NCBI GenBank assembly: GCA_012517385.1
Contig: JAAYUZ010000091.1
Location: forward strand, 1 to 39,590
Length of the DNA: 39,590 nucleotides
Reading direction: 5' to 3'
Source: Treponema sp.
GTDB taxonomy: Bacteria > Spirochaetota > Spirochaetia > Treponematales > Breznakiellaceae
The notes under the pieces are model-generated. The model was not told the origin of the DNA. It saw only the letters and a list, made by a program, of their open reading frames with translations, and made no database searches. This document shows, piece by piece, positions 1-7,241 of this stretch (its first letter is position 1; each line of letters begins with the position of its first letter). Position numbers and translations under genes: made by a program.

Positions 1-342
1 ATCCGGTTCTCCCTTTATAAGTTCCTTGCCGGAAAATTCCATTAAAACCTTGCCGTCCGTTGTGGGTGCAATAAAGGAGTCATGTTTTTCTGCGGTAAGC
101 CCGGTCAGGGGGTGAAACCAGTGGGTATAATGGGTAGCTCCCTTTTCCAGCGCCCAATCCCGCATGGAGGCTGCCACAACCTCGGCAACTTCAAGGCTCA
201 GTTCTTTTTCGCCTGCCTGGACCGCAAGAATTTCCTTATAAATGTTTTTCGGCAGCCGTTCCCGCATAACCGAATTGGAAAAACAGTTGGTTCCATACAA
301 GCTGGGTACGGAAGTTTCTGCAAAATTGATTGTTTCGCTCAT
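1..342 (-). CDS. glnN: Glutamine synthetase type III, N-terminal part (cut by window edge)
   Basis: The minus-strand frame starts at an ATG (340-342) preceded by AAGGAG and runs off the left edge after 114 codons. The protein begins MSETINFAETSVPSLYGTNC and contains THWFHPLTGLTAEKHDSF, the signature of the large hexameric/dodecameric class III glutamine synthetases (GlnN) rather than GSI or GSII. It would condense glutamate and ammonia with ATP in the cytoplasm. The gene lies downstream of amtB-glnK in the same direction but has its own sigma-54 promoter (414-431) and two upstream dyads (514-529, 544-559). This points to NifA-type activation when nitrogen is scarce. Only the N-terminal region is visible, so catalytic residues further on cannot be checked. 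Confidence 0.93.
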   Translation of the reverse strand, partial: MSETINFAETSVPSLYGTNCFSNSVMRERLPKNIYKEILAVQAGEKELSLEVAEVVAASMRDWALEKGATHYTHWFHPLTGLTAEKHDSFIAPTTDGKVLMEFSGKELIKGEPD

Positions 343-413
343 AGACACTCCTTGTAATCATCTGAATGTCCTAAGATAGTTCTCTTACGGATATTCTCAG
401 GATATTATTTTAT

Positions 414-431
414 TAGCATATACCATGCCAA
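414..431 (-). promoter_or_regulatory. sigma-54 (-24/-12) promoter of glnN
   Basis: Read on the minus strand the site is TTGGCATGGTATATGCTA. It has GG (429-428) and GC (417-416) separated by exactly 10 bases, the sigma-54 signature. The predicted transcript would start near 404, leaving a leader of about 60 nt before the glnN ATG. Two dyads lie about 105 and 135 bp upstream of the -12 element, a usual enhancer distance. Confidence 0.82.
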
Positions 432-480
432 CCTGTTTTCAATTTTTGCGTTATTTTATATATCTACCTTATATAGAGAT

Positions 481-509
481 AAAAAAGTCCGTAATTCATA
501 ATACGGACT
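481..509 (-). terminator. Rho-independent terminator after amtB-glnK
   Basis: On the minus strand AGTCCGTA (509-502) and TACGGACT (493-486) form a perfect 8-bp stem with an 8-nt loop, followed by a run of T ending near 481. It lies 67 bp past the glnK stop and upstream of the glnN promoter, so it separates the two transcripts. The dyads 514-529 and 544-559 lie between the glnK stop and this terminator. Confidence 0.8.
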
Positions 510-513
510 ATAG

Positions 514-529
514 CCTACATTCATGTAGG
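514..529. promoter_or_regulatory. Dyad CTACA-N4-TGTAG, candidate NifA-like enhancer site (glnN, promoter-proximal)
   Basis: The sequence is CCTACATTCATGTAGG, a perfect 7-bp inverted repeat around TC. It shares the core CTACA-N4-TGTAG with sites at 2472, 2500 and 4110. Its centre (521.5) is exactly 30 bp from the centre of the next dyad (551.5). Position relative to the sigma-54 promoter fits an enhancer for the NifA-type protein encoded at 2502-4097; the binding protein is inferred. Confidence 0.75.
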
Positions 530-543
530 AAATAACAAATTTT

Positions 544-559
544 CCCACAAAAATGTAGG
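544..559. promoter_or_regulatory. Second glnN-upstream dyad (one half-site degenerate)
   Basis: The sequence CCCACAAAAATGTAGG carries one exact half (TGTAGG) and one with a T-to-C change (CCCACA instead of CCTACA). It repeats the 30-bp centre spacing of the amtB-upstream pair. It lies in the 3' untranslated region of glnK, 16 bp past the stop codon. Confidence 0.65.
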
Positions 560-575
560 CCATGATACTTACAGT

Positions 576-917
576 TTATCCTATAGCTTCTGAACCGGTC
601 TCCCCGGTCCGAATTCTGATGCATTCTTCCAGGGGCAGGATGAATATTTTCCCATCTCCAATTTCACCGGTTCTGGCGCCTCGGATGATGGCATCCACCG
701 TTGGTTTAACAAAGCTGTCGTTGACCGCGATTTCAATCCGTACCTTTTTTAGCAGGTTTACTTCGATATCAACCCCTCGGTAGGATTCATGAAAGCCCTT
801 CTGCTGGCCGCAGCCCATGGCATTGGTCACCGATATCTTATATATCTCCGAACGGTACAGTTCCTGTTTCACCTCATTCAGTTTATGGGGCTGAATGTAT
901 GCAATAACCAGTTTCAT
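576..917 (-). CDS. glnK: PII nitrogen signal protein (GlnB/GlnK family)
   Basis: This 113-aa protein has the PII fold signature throughout: an N-terminal [13 protein letters not shown] strand, the T-loop region [14 protein letters not shown] (36-49), and the nucleotide-binding segment [13 protein letters not shown] with RIRTGE near the end. PII trimers bind ATP/ADP and 2-oxoglutarate and gate ammonium uptake. The gene starts 18 nt after amtB with a strong AAGGAGG site, so the two are co-transcribed, with amtB first (the reverse of the common glnK-amtB order). The residue at the usual uridylylation position Tyr51 is Ile (V49-D50-I51), while Tyr46 is kept. Control by uridylylation therefore looks unlikely, and direct effector sensing and AmtB binding are the probable mode. 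The glnK symbol rests on linkage to amtB. Confidence 0.93.
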   Translation of the reverse strand: MKLVIAYIQPHKLNEVKQELYRSEIYKISVTNAMGCGQQKGFHESYRGVDIEVNLLKKVRIEIAVNDSFVKPTVDAIIRGARTGEIGDGKIFILPLEECIRIRTGETGSEAIG

Positions 918-935
918 AGGTTCCTCCTTGATCCA

Positions 936-2255
936 TTACATGTTGCTGAAGATCTGGAAGCCCGAGTAGGCCTCTGCCTTATGTTCTGTTATATCCAACC
1001 CCATGAGTTCTTCCTTCCCACTTACCCGGAGGCCAACTACTGCCTTGATAGCCAGGAAGAGCAGCAGACTCATAACACCTGCCCAGACCCCTACGGTGAG
1101 CACCCCAAGGGCCTGAACTCCCAGCTGGTACCATCCGCCTCCATGGAGTACCCCCATGGCAACTCCATCCACATTTCCCCATATGCCAACCGCCAGGGTG
1201 CCAAACACACCGTTCACCATATGGACAGATACAGCACCCACGGGGTCATCAATTTTCAGGACCTTATCGATAAACTCTACCGAGAGGACAACCAGAGCCC
1301 CGGCAATAAGACCGATGACTACCGCTGCCCCTGGAGAGACTACCGCACAGGGTGCGGTGATTGCCACAAGGCCTGCCAGAACACCGTTCATCGTCATGGA
1401 TGCATCGGGCTTTTTAAACCATATCCAGGACAGGAACATGGCGCTTACCGCACCTGCAGCTCCTGCCAGCGTTGTAGTTACCGCAACCCGGGCAATATCG
1501 GTGCTAACCCCTGAGAGGGTAGACCCGGGGTTAAAGCCGTACCAGCCAAACCATAGAATAAATACACCCAGGGCAGCCAGGGGTATGTTGTGACCAGGAA
1601 AGGCCTTAACAACTATTTTCCCTTCTGCATGAACATATTTTCCTGTTCTTGGGCCAAGCACAATTGCACCCATTAATGCGGCCCAGCCTCCTACCGAGTG
1701 GACCACCGTAGAACCGGCAAAATCATGGAATCCAAGTTTGGAAAGCCAGCCTCCACCCCAAATCCAGTGACCAGATACGGGGTAAATAAGGGCAGAAATA
1801 AACACCGTATAGATGAGGTATGACTTAAACTGGGTCCGCTCGGCCATGGCTCCCGATACTATGGTTGCAGCTGTAGCGGCAAATACTACCTGGAAAAACC
1901 AGTCCCGATAAAATTTCGGATCCCCCATGGGCCCCTTAAAAAAGTCAGAAAACCCAATGAGTCCGCCCAATGTATCGGCCCCATACATAAGGCCCCAGCC
2001 GATCATCCAGAAAACCAGGGATCCGAAACAAAAATCCATCAGGTTTTTCATGATGATATTAGTGGCATTCTTTGCCCTTGTAAGTCCGGTTTCCACCAGC
2101 GCAAAACCGGCTTGCATAAAGAACACCAGAGAACCGGTTAATACCAGCCACACCATATCCATGGCTGTGGTCAACGAATCGATGCTTTCTTCTGCAAAAC
2201 CGGTCATAGCAACCAAGAAGAAAAGCACCCCCAAAAACAGCATCTGCTTTTTCAC
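936..2255 (-). CDS. amtB: Ammonium transporter
   Basis: This 439-aa membrane protein starts with a cleavable-looking signal peptide (MKKQMLFLGVLFFLVAMTGFA) followed by the Amt core. Typical features are FFMQAGFALVETG in the first helix, the ammonium-channel segment with VVHSVGGW carrying the first pore His, and VHMVNGVFGTLAVG carrying the second. About eleven membrane spans are expected. It conducts ammonium/ammonia into the cell and is the usual partner of the PII protein encoded next to it. The start is set by AAGGAGGAAC about 11 nt upstream of the ATG. Transcription probably begins near 2281 from the sigma-54 promoter at 2291-2308, with two enhancer-like dyads at 2472 and 2500. Confidence 0.96.
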   Translation of the reverse strand: MKKQMLFLGVLFFLVAMTGFAEESIDSLTTAMDMVWLVLTGSLVFFMQAGFALVETGLTRAKNATNIIMKNLMDFCFGSLVFWMIGWGLMYGADTLGGLIGFSDFFKGPMGDPKFYRDWFFQVVFAATAATIVSGAMAERTQFKSYLIYTVFISALIYPVSGHWIWGGGWLSKLGFHDFAGSTVVHSVGGWAALMGAIVLGPRTGKYVHAEGKIVVKAFPGHNIPLAALGVFILWFGWYGFNPGSTLSGVSTDIARVAVTTTLAGAAGAVSAMFLSWIWFKKPDASMTMNGVLAGLVAITAPCAVVSPGAAVVIGLIAGALVVLSVEFIDKVLKIDDPVGAVSVHMVNGVFGTLAVGIWGNVDGVAMGVLHGGGWYQLGVQALGVLTVGVWAGVMSLLLFLAIKAVVGLRVSGKEELMGLDITEHKAEAYSGFQIFSNM

Positions 2256-2290
2256 CTGTTGTTCCTCCTTAAAGGTGGTATACCGGTATT

Positions 2291-2308
2291 AAGCAGAAAC
2301 CGTGCCAA
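2291..2308 (-). promoter_or_regulatory. sigma-54 (-24/-12) promoter of amtB-glnK
   Basis: On the minus strand the sequence is TTGGCACGGTTTCTGCTT. It has a full TGGCACG -24 element and CTGCT at -12, with GG (2306-2305) and GC (2294-2293) ten bases apart. This is nearly the sigma-54 consensus. The predicted start near 2281 leaves about 25 nt of leader with the amtB ribosome site. Confidence 0.88.
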
Positions 2309-2324
2309 TGCAAGCAAATTTTTA

Positions 2325-2338
2325 TTACATTTTTGTAA
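2325..2338. promoter_or_regulatory. Weak dyad TTACA-TTTT-TGTAA just upstream of the amtB promoter
   Basis: This 14-bp inverted repeat has the same geometry as the CTACA-N4-TGTAG sites, with the outer C/G changed to T/A. It lies about 17 bp upstream of the -24 element. Its centre (2331.5) is 147 bp from the centre of the proximal enhancer dyad. AT-rich sequence makes chance occurrence possible, so this is tentative. Confidence 0.35.
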
Positions 2339-2471
2339 CTATTTCAGTTTTTGATGAACAGATAATTCTATATTATTATATTATATAAACATATAAATAT
2401 TTTTTATTTTATATGAAATATTAAAGATTCATAATTTATATTATAACTTATGATTTTATCGTAATTTTTTC

Positions 2472-2485
2472 CTACATATTTGTAG
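2472..2485. promoter_or_regulatory. Dyad CTACA-TATT-TGTAG, candidate NifA-like enhancer site (amtB, proximal)
   Basis: This is a perfect 5-bp inverted repeat around TATT, identical in core to the site at 2500-2517. Its centre is 2478.5, 30 bp from its partner and about 185 bp upstream of the amtB -12 element. It lies directly downstream of the nifA stop codon. Confidence 0.75.
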
Positions 2486-2499
2486 CTTTACAATATTAA

Positions 2500-2517
2500 G
2501 GCTACATATTTGTAGCC
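2500..2517. promoter_or_regulatory. Extended dyad overlapping the nifA stop, candidate NifA-like enhancer site (amtB, distal)
   Basis: GGCTACATATTTGTAGCC is a perfect 7-4-7 inverted repeat and the strongest copy of the motif in the window. It includes the nifA stop codon (2502-2504) and the last four sense codons. The activator gene therefore ends inside what is probably its own binding site. Confidence 0.78.
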
Positions 2518-4097
2518 CTGTAGAGTTTCCAGGGAATTGCATAATGATGTACCCGCAGGCCCATCTGTCGTTCCGTAATACCAAGTCGTCGGGCTGCGGC
2601 GGCCATATTACCGCCGGTAATTTTAAGAGCCTCTATGATCAGTTCCTTTTCCAGCCTGGAAAGGGCTGCCTCCAGAGTAGTGGTCGGTTCTGTCTGGGTA
2701 GACTGGGCCGATTGGAGGCTCGGCGGCAGGTGATAGGAATGGATCACATTATCCGTAGAAAGGATAACCGCCCGTTCAATGCAATTTTCGAGTTCCCGGA
2801 CATTTCCCGGCCAATGGTAACTGGAAAGCAAGTCCAGAGCAGGACTTGAGATTCGCTTTATCAGCTTTCCGTTCTTTTGGGCATATTTTTCCGCAAAAAA
2901 ATCCGCTAACAGAATGATATCACTCTTCCGTTCCCGCAGGGGCGGGATATGGATGGGAAACACATTAAGCCGGTAAAAGAGGTCCTCCCGGAAACGGCCG
3001 CTTTTAATATCCGCCTCGAGATTTCTGTTGGTAGCCGCAATCAGGCGGACATCAACCTTGATGGGCTGACTTCCACCTACCCTTTCAATTTCCCGTTCCT
3101 GGAGTACCCGGAGCAATTTCACCTGAATCTGGGGACTTAAGTCTCCTATCTCATCTAAAAAGATGGTACCCCCATTGGCCAATTCAAAGCGGCCCTTCCG
3201 CTGATTCAGGGCCCCGGTAAAAGAGCCCTTCTCATGGCCAAAAAGTTCACTTTCTATAATAGATTCAGGCAGGGCTGCACAATTTACTTTGATAAATGTC
3301 TGTGAAGCCCGTTTAGACTGGCGGTGAATTTCAGAGGCCACCAGTTCTTTTCCGGTACCGCTTTCACCGGTAATGAGGACTGTCGCATCACTGGGGGCTA
3401 CCAGGGCAACCTGTTCGAGGACTGAGCGGATGCCCTTGCTGGTGCCAATAATGGCAGAGCCCTGGCCTTGCTTATAATTCTGTATTTGTGCCAAAGGGAG
3501 TGATGTTTCATCAATCTCATTTTTTCCCTGTAATGAAATAAGCCGGTACTGCTCTTCCTGAATGCGCTCCCGAAGTTTCGCAGAATCGGCTATGATGGCA
3601 GCAATGGATTCTAAAATTTTCTGATCAGCCTTTAACAGATGCTCAGAATACCCTTCCGGAAGCCGCCGTTCAGCGCTCAGGGTTCCAAGCACCTGGTTCC
3701 CGGTTTTTATAGGAACGCAGTAATAGGCTACTCCGACAAGGTCTTCCTTTTTCCGTCCCCCAGCCCGGTTTAAGAACCGGTTTTCCTTTGAAAGATCCGG
3801 GACCACGATGGGGATACCGGTTTCAAAAACCTTACCCACCAGGCCCTCTCCCATGCGGTATTTACCCCGCTCCTTTTCCTCTTCGGTGAGCCCCGGTGCT
3901 TCCTCTATTTTTAAGAGTCCACTGGCCCGATCAAGCAGGGTCACCATTCCACGGACCAGGGCGGTCCGCATTTCTAAAAGTGACAGCAGCGGCCCAAGGG
4001 AACTGCGTAATTCTACATGTTTATCCAGGGTCCGGGTAATATCCAGGAGAAGCAGGAGCTCATCCCGCTCAGAAAGAAGACCATTTGTTTCGCACAT
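2502..4097 (-). CDS. nifA: NifA-type sigma-54-dependent transcriptional activator
   Basis: This 531-aa protein has three parts. An N-terminal GAF domain (about 20-175) contains the NifA-like run [19 protein letters not shown] and [15 protein letters not shown] central AAA+ domain carries Walker A GESGTGK (244-250), the sigma-54 contact loop GSFTGA (291-296) and Walker B TIFLDE (311-316). A C-terminal Fis-type helix-turn-helix contains [14 protein letters not shown]. It should activate sigma-54 promoters under nitrogen limitation. No cysteine cluster is seen between the AAA+ and DNA-binding domains, unlike oxygen-sensitive rhizobial NifA. No clear Shine-Dalgarno precedes the ATG. A CTACA-N4-TGTAG dyad lies just upstream (4110-4123). 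The gene is followed by amtB-glnK-glnN, its probable targets. An NtrC-like role is less likely, as there is no receiver domain. Confidence 0.87.
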   Translation of the reverse strand: MCETNGLLSERDELLLLLDITRTLDKHVELRSSLGPLLSLLEMRTALVRGMVTLLDRASGLLKIEEAPGLTEEEKERGKYRMGEGLVGKVFETGIPIVVPDLSKENRFLNRAGGRKKEDLVGVAYYCVPIKTGNQVLGTLSAERRLPEGYSEHLLKADQKILESIAAIIADSAKLRERIQEEQYRLISLQGKNEIDETSLPLAQIQNYKQGQGSAIIGTSKGIRSVLEQVALVAPSDATVLITGESGTGKELVASEIHRQSKRASQTFIKVNCAALPESIIESELFGHEKGSFTGALNQRKGRFELANGGTIFLDEIGDLSPQIQVKLLRVLQEREIERVGGSQPIKVDVRLIAATNRNLEADIKSGRFREDLFYRLNVFPIHIPPLRERKSDIILLADFFAEKYAQKNGKLIKRISSPALDLLSSYHWPGNVRELENCIERAVILSTDNVIHSYHLPPSLQSAQSTQTEPTTTLEAALSRLEKELIIEALKITGGNMAAAARRLGITERQMGLRVHHYAIPWKLYRATNM

Positions 4098-4109
4098 GGA
4101 AAAAGAATA

Positions 4110-4123
4110 CTACAAAAATGTAG
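4110..4123. promoter_or_regulatory. Dyad CTACA-AAAA-TGTAG 13 bp 5' of the nifA start
   Basis: This is a perfect 5-4-5 inverted repeat of the same motif found upstream of glnN and amtB. Here it is a single site with no sigma-54 promoter visible, and it is close enough to the ATG to lie within or next to the nifA transcript start. An additional half-site CTACA lies at 4128-4132. Negative autoregulation is the simplest reading (inference). Confidence 0.6.
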
Positions 4124-4221
4124 GAATCTACAAGGGAAGATAAAGATTTTTCGGTACGGTAAAGGAAATAGTTTTACTTAAAATAAAGTTCCTGCAGTTT
4201 AATGCGACAAAATCCAAATAT

Positions 4222-4250
4222 TTGACAGATATACCAAGTGGTGCAACAAT
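4222..4250 (+). promoter_or_regulatory. Candidate sigma-70 promoter of cstA
   Basis: TTGACA (4222-4227) is followed after 17 bp by AACAAT (4245-4250), which matches four of six -10 bases. A transcript would start near 4257, giving a short leader that contains AAGGAGGAAC and the cstA ATG. The -10 match is modest, so this is a candidate only. Confidence 0.45.
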
Positions 4251-4279
4251 ATAGGTAATCTTAATTCGAAGGAGGAACT

Positions 4280-5968
4280 ATGAGCGCCCTAATAGCCATC
4301 ATAGCCCTGGCAATTTATTTTGTGTTCTACTTTGTGTATGGTAGGACCATCCAGTCAAAACTCCTGAAAAGTCAGGAAGCTCCGGATGCCCCGTCCAAAC
4401 GGCTTCAGGACGGAGTGGATTATGTTCCAACCAACAAATTTGTCTTGTTCGGCCATCACTTCGCCTCTATCGCCGGCGCAGGCCCCATTACCGGCCCTGC
4501 CATGGCAATCGCCTGGGGCTGGCTGCCTGGTCTGCTCTGGATCTGGTTCGGAAACATCTTCATTGGAGCCATCCATGACTACCTTTCTTTGGCTGCCTCT
4601 GTCCGCTACGACGGCCGTTCTGTTCAGTTCGTCGCCCAGGATATGGTTGGTAAGAAAGCAGGTACATCCTTCGGCTGGTTTGTGCTCTTCCTTTGCATAC
4701 TGGTTGTAGCCGCCTTTGGAGACATAGTAGCAGGCCAGTTTGCCGCAGATGGACGGGTATTCTCAGCCTTCTTCTTCTTCTGTGTAGCTGCTATTATCGC
4801 CGGTTTTATCATGTATAAATCGCCCCTCGGCATGGGTTGGGGCTCCCTGATTGGCGTGGTGCTTATCATTGCTGCCTTCTGGGCCGGTGATATGCTTCCT
4901 GTTACAGCTTCTAAGGATGTGTGGTTCATCGTTATATTTGTATATATAGTTATTGCCTCTGCTTTGCCGGTTAATTTCCTGCTCCAGCCCCGGGATTATC
5001 TGAACAGCTTCCTGTTATACTTTGGGCTCCTCGTAGGCGGACTTGCGGCCCTCTTCTCCTTTGGCGCCTTTGATTCAGCGCCGATGTTCACCAGCTTCTC
5101 CGCCAAAGTTATCGGCGGCCAGCCTTCCCCCTTCTGGCCCACGGTACCCCTGGTTATAGCCTGCGGCGCCCTTTCTGGTTTCCATGCCCTGGTGGCCTCT
5201 GGGACCAGTTCCAAGCAGATTGCCTCTGAAAAGGATGCCCTCTTCGTCGGTTACGGCGCCATGCTCACCGAAGGCTTTCTTTCCACCATCGTTGTTATTT
5301 CCATCGCTTCCTTCGGCGACAAGGCCATGGGTGACTGGGCTGCCATACTTAAGACCCCTGCTCTGAACCGTTTTGTCCTCGCCTATGGAACCATGGTGAG
5401 CAGCACCCTGCCATTCTTTAATGCTTCGTTCATGAAACTCTTTGCTGCGGTCTGGGTCAGCTCCTTTGCTCTCACAACCCTGGATACCACCAACCGTCTC
5501 GGCCGGTATCTGGTCCAGGAAATGGCGCTTCCTCTCAAAGATAAAGCCCCCGCTTTATACGGCATTCTGGAAAACAAATGGGTAGCTTCCATTATCATCG
5601 CCTTTATTGGAATCTTCCTTGCCAGGTCCGGCGGATATACCACCCTGTGGCCGGCCTTCTCCGGTGCTAACCAGCTCATCGCTTCCATCGTTATGCTGAC
5701 CGCTGCGGTCTGGGTTAAGAACAAGCTGAACCCCAAATATACCAATGTGGTTCTTATTCCGGCCATATTCCTGTGGGTAACCGTTACAGTCGCCCTGGTC
5801 TGGTATGAAATCGTGATTGTACCCACATACTTTGTTAAGATGGAAGATACCATGAAGGTCATCACCGGAAGCGTGGTAGGAACCATCAATGTTATTATGC
5901 TGATCCTTAACTTTGTCATGATCGTAAGTTTCTATAAAAACTTCTCTGGCAAAAAAGCGGCTGCATAA
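4280..5968 (+). CDS. cstA: CstA-family carbon starvation / pyruvate transporter
   Basis: This 562-aa polytopic membrane protein shows the hallmarks of the CstA/BtsT family. It has an N-terminal helix ending VYGRTIQ, the segment DGVDYVPTNKFVLFGHHFAS, then IAGAGPITGPAMA and GAIHDYLSL. Later it has LVASGTSSKQI and LDTTNRLGRY. More than a dozen membrane spans are apparent. E. coli members act as proton-coupled pyruvate (CstA also peptide) importers, and this shorter form most likely imports pyruvate or a related small acid. The start is fixed by AAGGAGGAAC upstream of the ATG. It is divergent from nifA across 182 bp and is followed by a hairpin and then the ArsA-like gene set, with which it may be partly co-transcribed. 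Confidence 0.93.
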   Translation: MSALIAIIALAIYFVFYFVYGRTIQSKLLKSQEAPDAPSKRLQDGVDYVPTNKFVLFGHHFASIAGAGPITGPAMAIAWGWLPGLLWIWFGNIFIGAIHDYLSLAASVRYDGRSVQFVAQDMVGKKAGTSFGWFVLFLCILVVAAFGDIVAGQFAADGRVFSAFFFFCVAAIIAGFIMYKSPLGMGWGSLIGVVLIIAAFWAGDMLPVTASKDVWFIVIFVYIVIASALPVNFLLQPRDYLNSFLLYFGLLVGGLAALFSFGAFDSAPMFTSFSAKVIGGQPSPFWPTVPLVIACGALSGFHALVASGTSSKQIASEKDALFVGYGAMLTEGFLSTIVVISIASFGDKAMGDWAAILKTPALNRFVLAYGTMVSSTLPFFNASFMKLFAAVWVSSFALTTLDTTNRLGRYLVQEMALPLKDKAPALYGILENKWVASIIIAFIGIFLARSGGYTTLWPAFSGANQLIASIVMLTAAVWVKNKLNPKYTNVVLIPAIFLWVTVTVALVWYEIVIVPTYFVKMEDTMKVITGSVVGTINVIMLILNFVMIVSFYKNFSGKKAAA

Positions 5969-5978
5969 TTAAAACCGC

Positions 5979-6001
5979 GGCTCCGTCTCACCGGCGGAGC
6001 C
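5979..6001 (+). terminator. Hairpin after cstA, weak terminator or attenuator
   Basis: GGCTCCG (5979-5985) pairs with CGGAGCC (5995-6001) around a 9-nt loop. It is followed by TTGTAACTTT rather than a solid T run. It probably terminates only in part, letting some transcription enter the gene at 6024. Confidence 0.5.
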
Positions 6002-6023
6002 TTGTAACTTTACAAAGGAAACC

Positions 6024-6308
6024 ATGACCAAGAAACAGCTAGTACAAAAACTAAAATCTGCCTGGTATATCATCCGTCAGATACACCGTGAAAAAGCAAC
6101 GGACATGCTTGAGTTTGAAGTAAAGGAACTGCAGAACCTCTTTTCATTAATGGTATTAGGAAGCCTTGTAGGACTGCCCTCTCCGCCTCCGGCTATCGCC
6201 TTTGAACTGATCCCCCTCATGGAAGATGAAATCCGTACCATGACCAGCAGGGCAGACTTTGCCCAGGATCCCCTGGGAGCCCTGGTAGGAATGTTAAATA
6301 TTGATTAA
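6024..6308 (+). CDS. Small protein of unknown function, first gene of the ArsA-like set
   Basis: I do not recognise this 94-aa protein. It has a basic, helical N-terminal half (KKQLVQKLKSAWYIIRQIHR) and a hydrophobic centre with an unusual proline cluster, GLPSPPPAIAFELIPLMEDE. The tail is DPLGALVGMLNID. No signal peptide or metal-binding motif is visible. The start is supported by AAAGGAAACC just upstream. It lies 55 bp after cstA and 15 bp before the ArsA-like ATPase, so a functional link with that ATPase is likely. It may be a partner or substrate adaptor, but that is inference from position only. Confidence 0.75.
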   Translation: MTKKQLVQKLKSAWYIIRQIHREKATDMLEFEVKELQNLFSLMVLGSLVGLPSPPPAIAFELIPLMEDEIRTMTSRADFAQDPLGALVGMLNID

Positions 6309-6323
6309 CGGCACAGGTTTATC

Positions 6324-7241
6324 ATGAAGAAACTCGCATTTTTTTTAGGCAAGGGAGGTGTCGGAAAAACCACCCTATCCTCCGCAACAGCCTATAGGCT
6401 CTCTGCCAGTGGAAAAAGAGTCTTAATCTGTTCCCTCGATCCTGCCCACAATCTGGGGGATGTGTTTCATACAAAGTTATCCAACGAAAAGCGGCCTATC
6501 CGGGAAAATCTGGATGGCATGGAAATAGATCTTGCCGAGTGGGTTCAGAAATATTTAGAAGAAAGCCGCAGCGAAATACAAAATGCCTATCGTTATAATG
6601 TGGTTATAGATTTGAATAAATATCTGGATATCATGAAATATTCACCAGGCACGGAAGAGTATGCAGTGCTCTGGGCTATTGAATATATTTATAAAACCTA
6701 TCACGAAGTGTATGACATTATTATCTTTGACACCCCGCCAACAGCCCTGACCCTCCGTTTTTTGGCAATGCCGGCTATTTCGAGTCTCTGGGTAAAAGAA
6801 CTTTCTAACCTGCGAAAAACCATTTTGGAAAAACGGCGGGTACTCTTAAAATTAAACCCGGAGGCAAATGTGCTTGGGGGACAGGTAAAAAAGGAGGAAG
6901 ATCCTATTTACCAGAAACTGGGGGCCATCCACAAGCGCCTCGAATATCTTCAGGAGCTTTTTTCTAAGGAAAGCTATATTTCTGTAGTTTTAAATCCCGA
7001 CGAATTAAGTTTTTCAGAATCCTTACGTATCAGGGATGAACTGGGAAAACTTGATGTCCCGATCGCAAGTCTTTGCTATAACAAATTCTTTATTGACGAC
7101 AGCCGGGGAGAACGATTACGGGCCACCTTTAAAAGCATTCCAATTTTTACATTTAACCGTCTCGATGAGGGCATCCTTGTTCTGGATGACCTGGCAAAAC
7201 TAGAGGTATCACCATTGGTACACCACATGAGGAGTAATTGA
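6324..7241 (+). CDS. ArsA/GET3-family ATPase of unknown client
   Basis: This 305-aa soluble protein opens with the deviant P-loop GKGGVGKTT (9-17) of the ArsA/GET3/MinD class. It continues with switch I DPAHNLGD (39-46) and the family motif DTPPTALTLRFLAMP. Members hydrolyse ATP as dimers. Known clients include arsenite export in ArsA and tail-anchored proteins in GET3. I see no metal-site CxxC of GET3, and no ars genes are nearby, so arsenite resistance is unlikely. Neighbours are a 94-aa protein upstream, a membrane-anchored protein overlapping its stop codon (TGATG), and a MIP18-like protein. The context suggests assembly or delivery of a protein or cofactor, but the client is unknown. Confidence 0.82.
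   Translation: MKKLAFFLGKGGVGKTTLSSATAYRLSASGKRVLICSLDPAHNLGDVFHTKLSNEKRPIRENLDGMEIDLAEWVQKYLEESRSEIQNAYRYNVVIDLNKYLDIMKYSPGTEEYAVLWAIEYIYKTYHEVYDIIIFDTPPTALTLRFLAMPAISSLWVKELSNLRKTILEKRRVLLKLNPEANVLGGQVKKEEDPIYQKLGAIHKRLEYLQELFSKESYISVVLNPDELSFSESLRIRDELGKLDVPIASLCYNKFFIDDSRGERLRATFKSIPIFTFNRLDEGILVLDDLAKLEVSPLVHHMRSN

Noticed and set aside
1156-1593. Plus-strand open frame opposite amtB (145 codons)
   Set aside because: The translated sequence is Thr/Pro/Arg-rich without domain signal and is antisense to a certain gene.
514-2520. Classical NifA sites TGT-N10-ACA
   Set aside because: I looked for this spacing in both upstream regions. TGT to ACA distances there are 6, 8 or 20 bases, never 10, so the classical site is not present.
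4124-4279. sigma-54 promoter for cstA or nifA
   Set aside because: No GG-N10-GC pair is found on either strand of this gap; the nearest candidates fail at the -12 GC.
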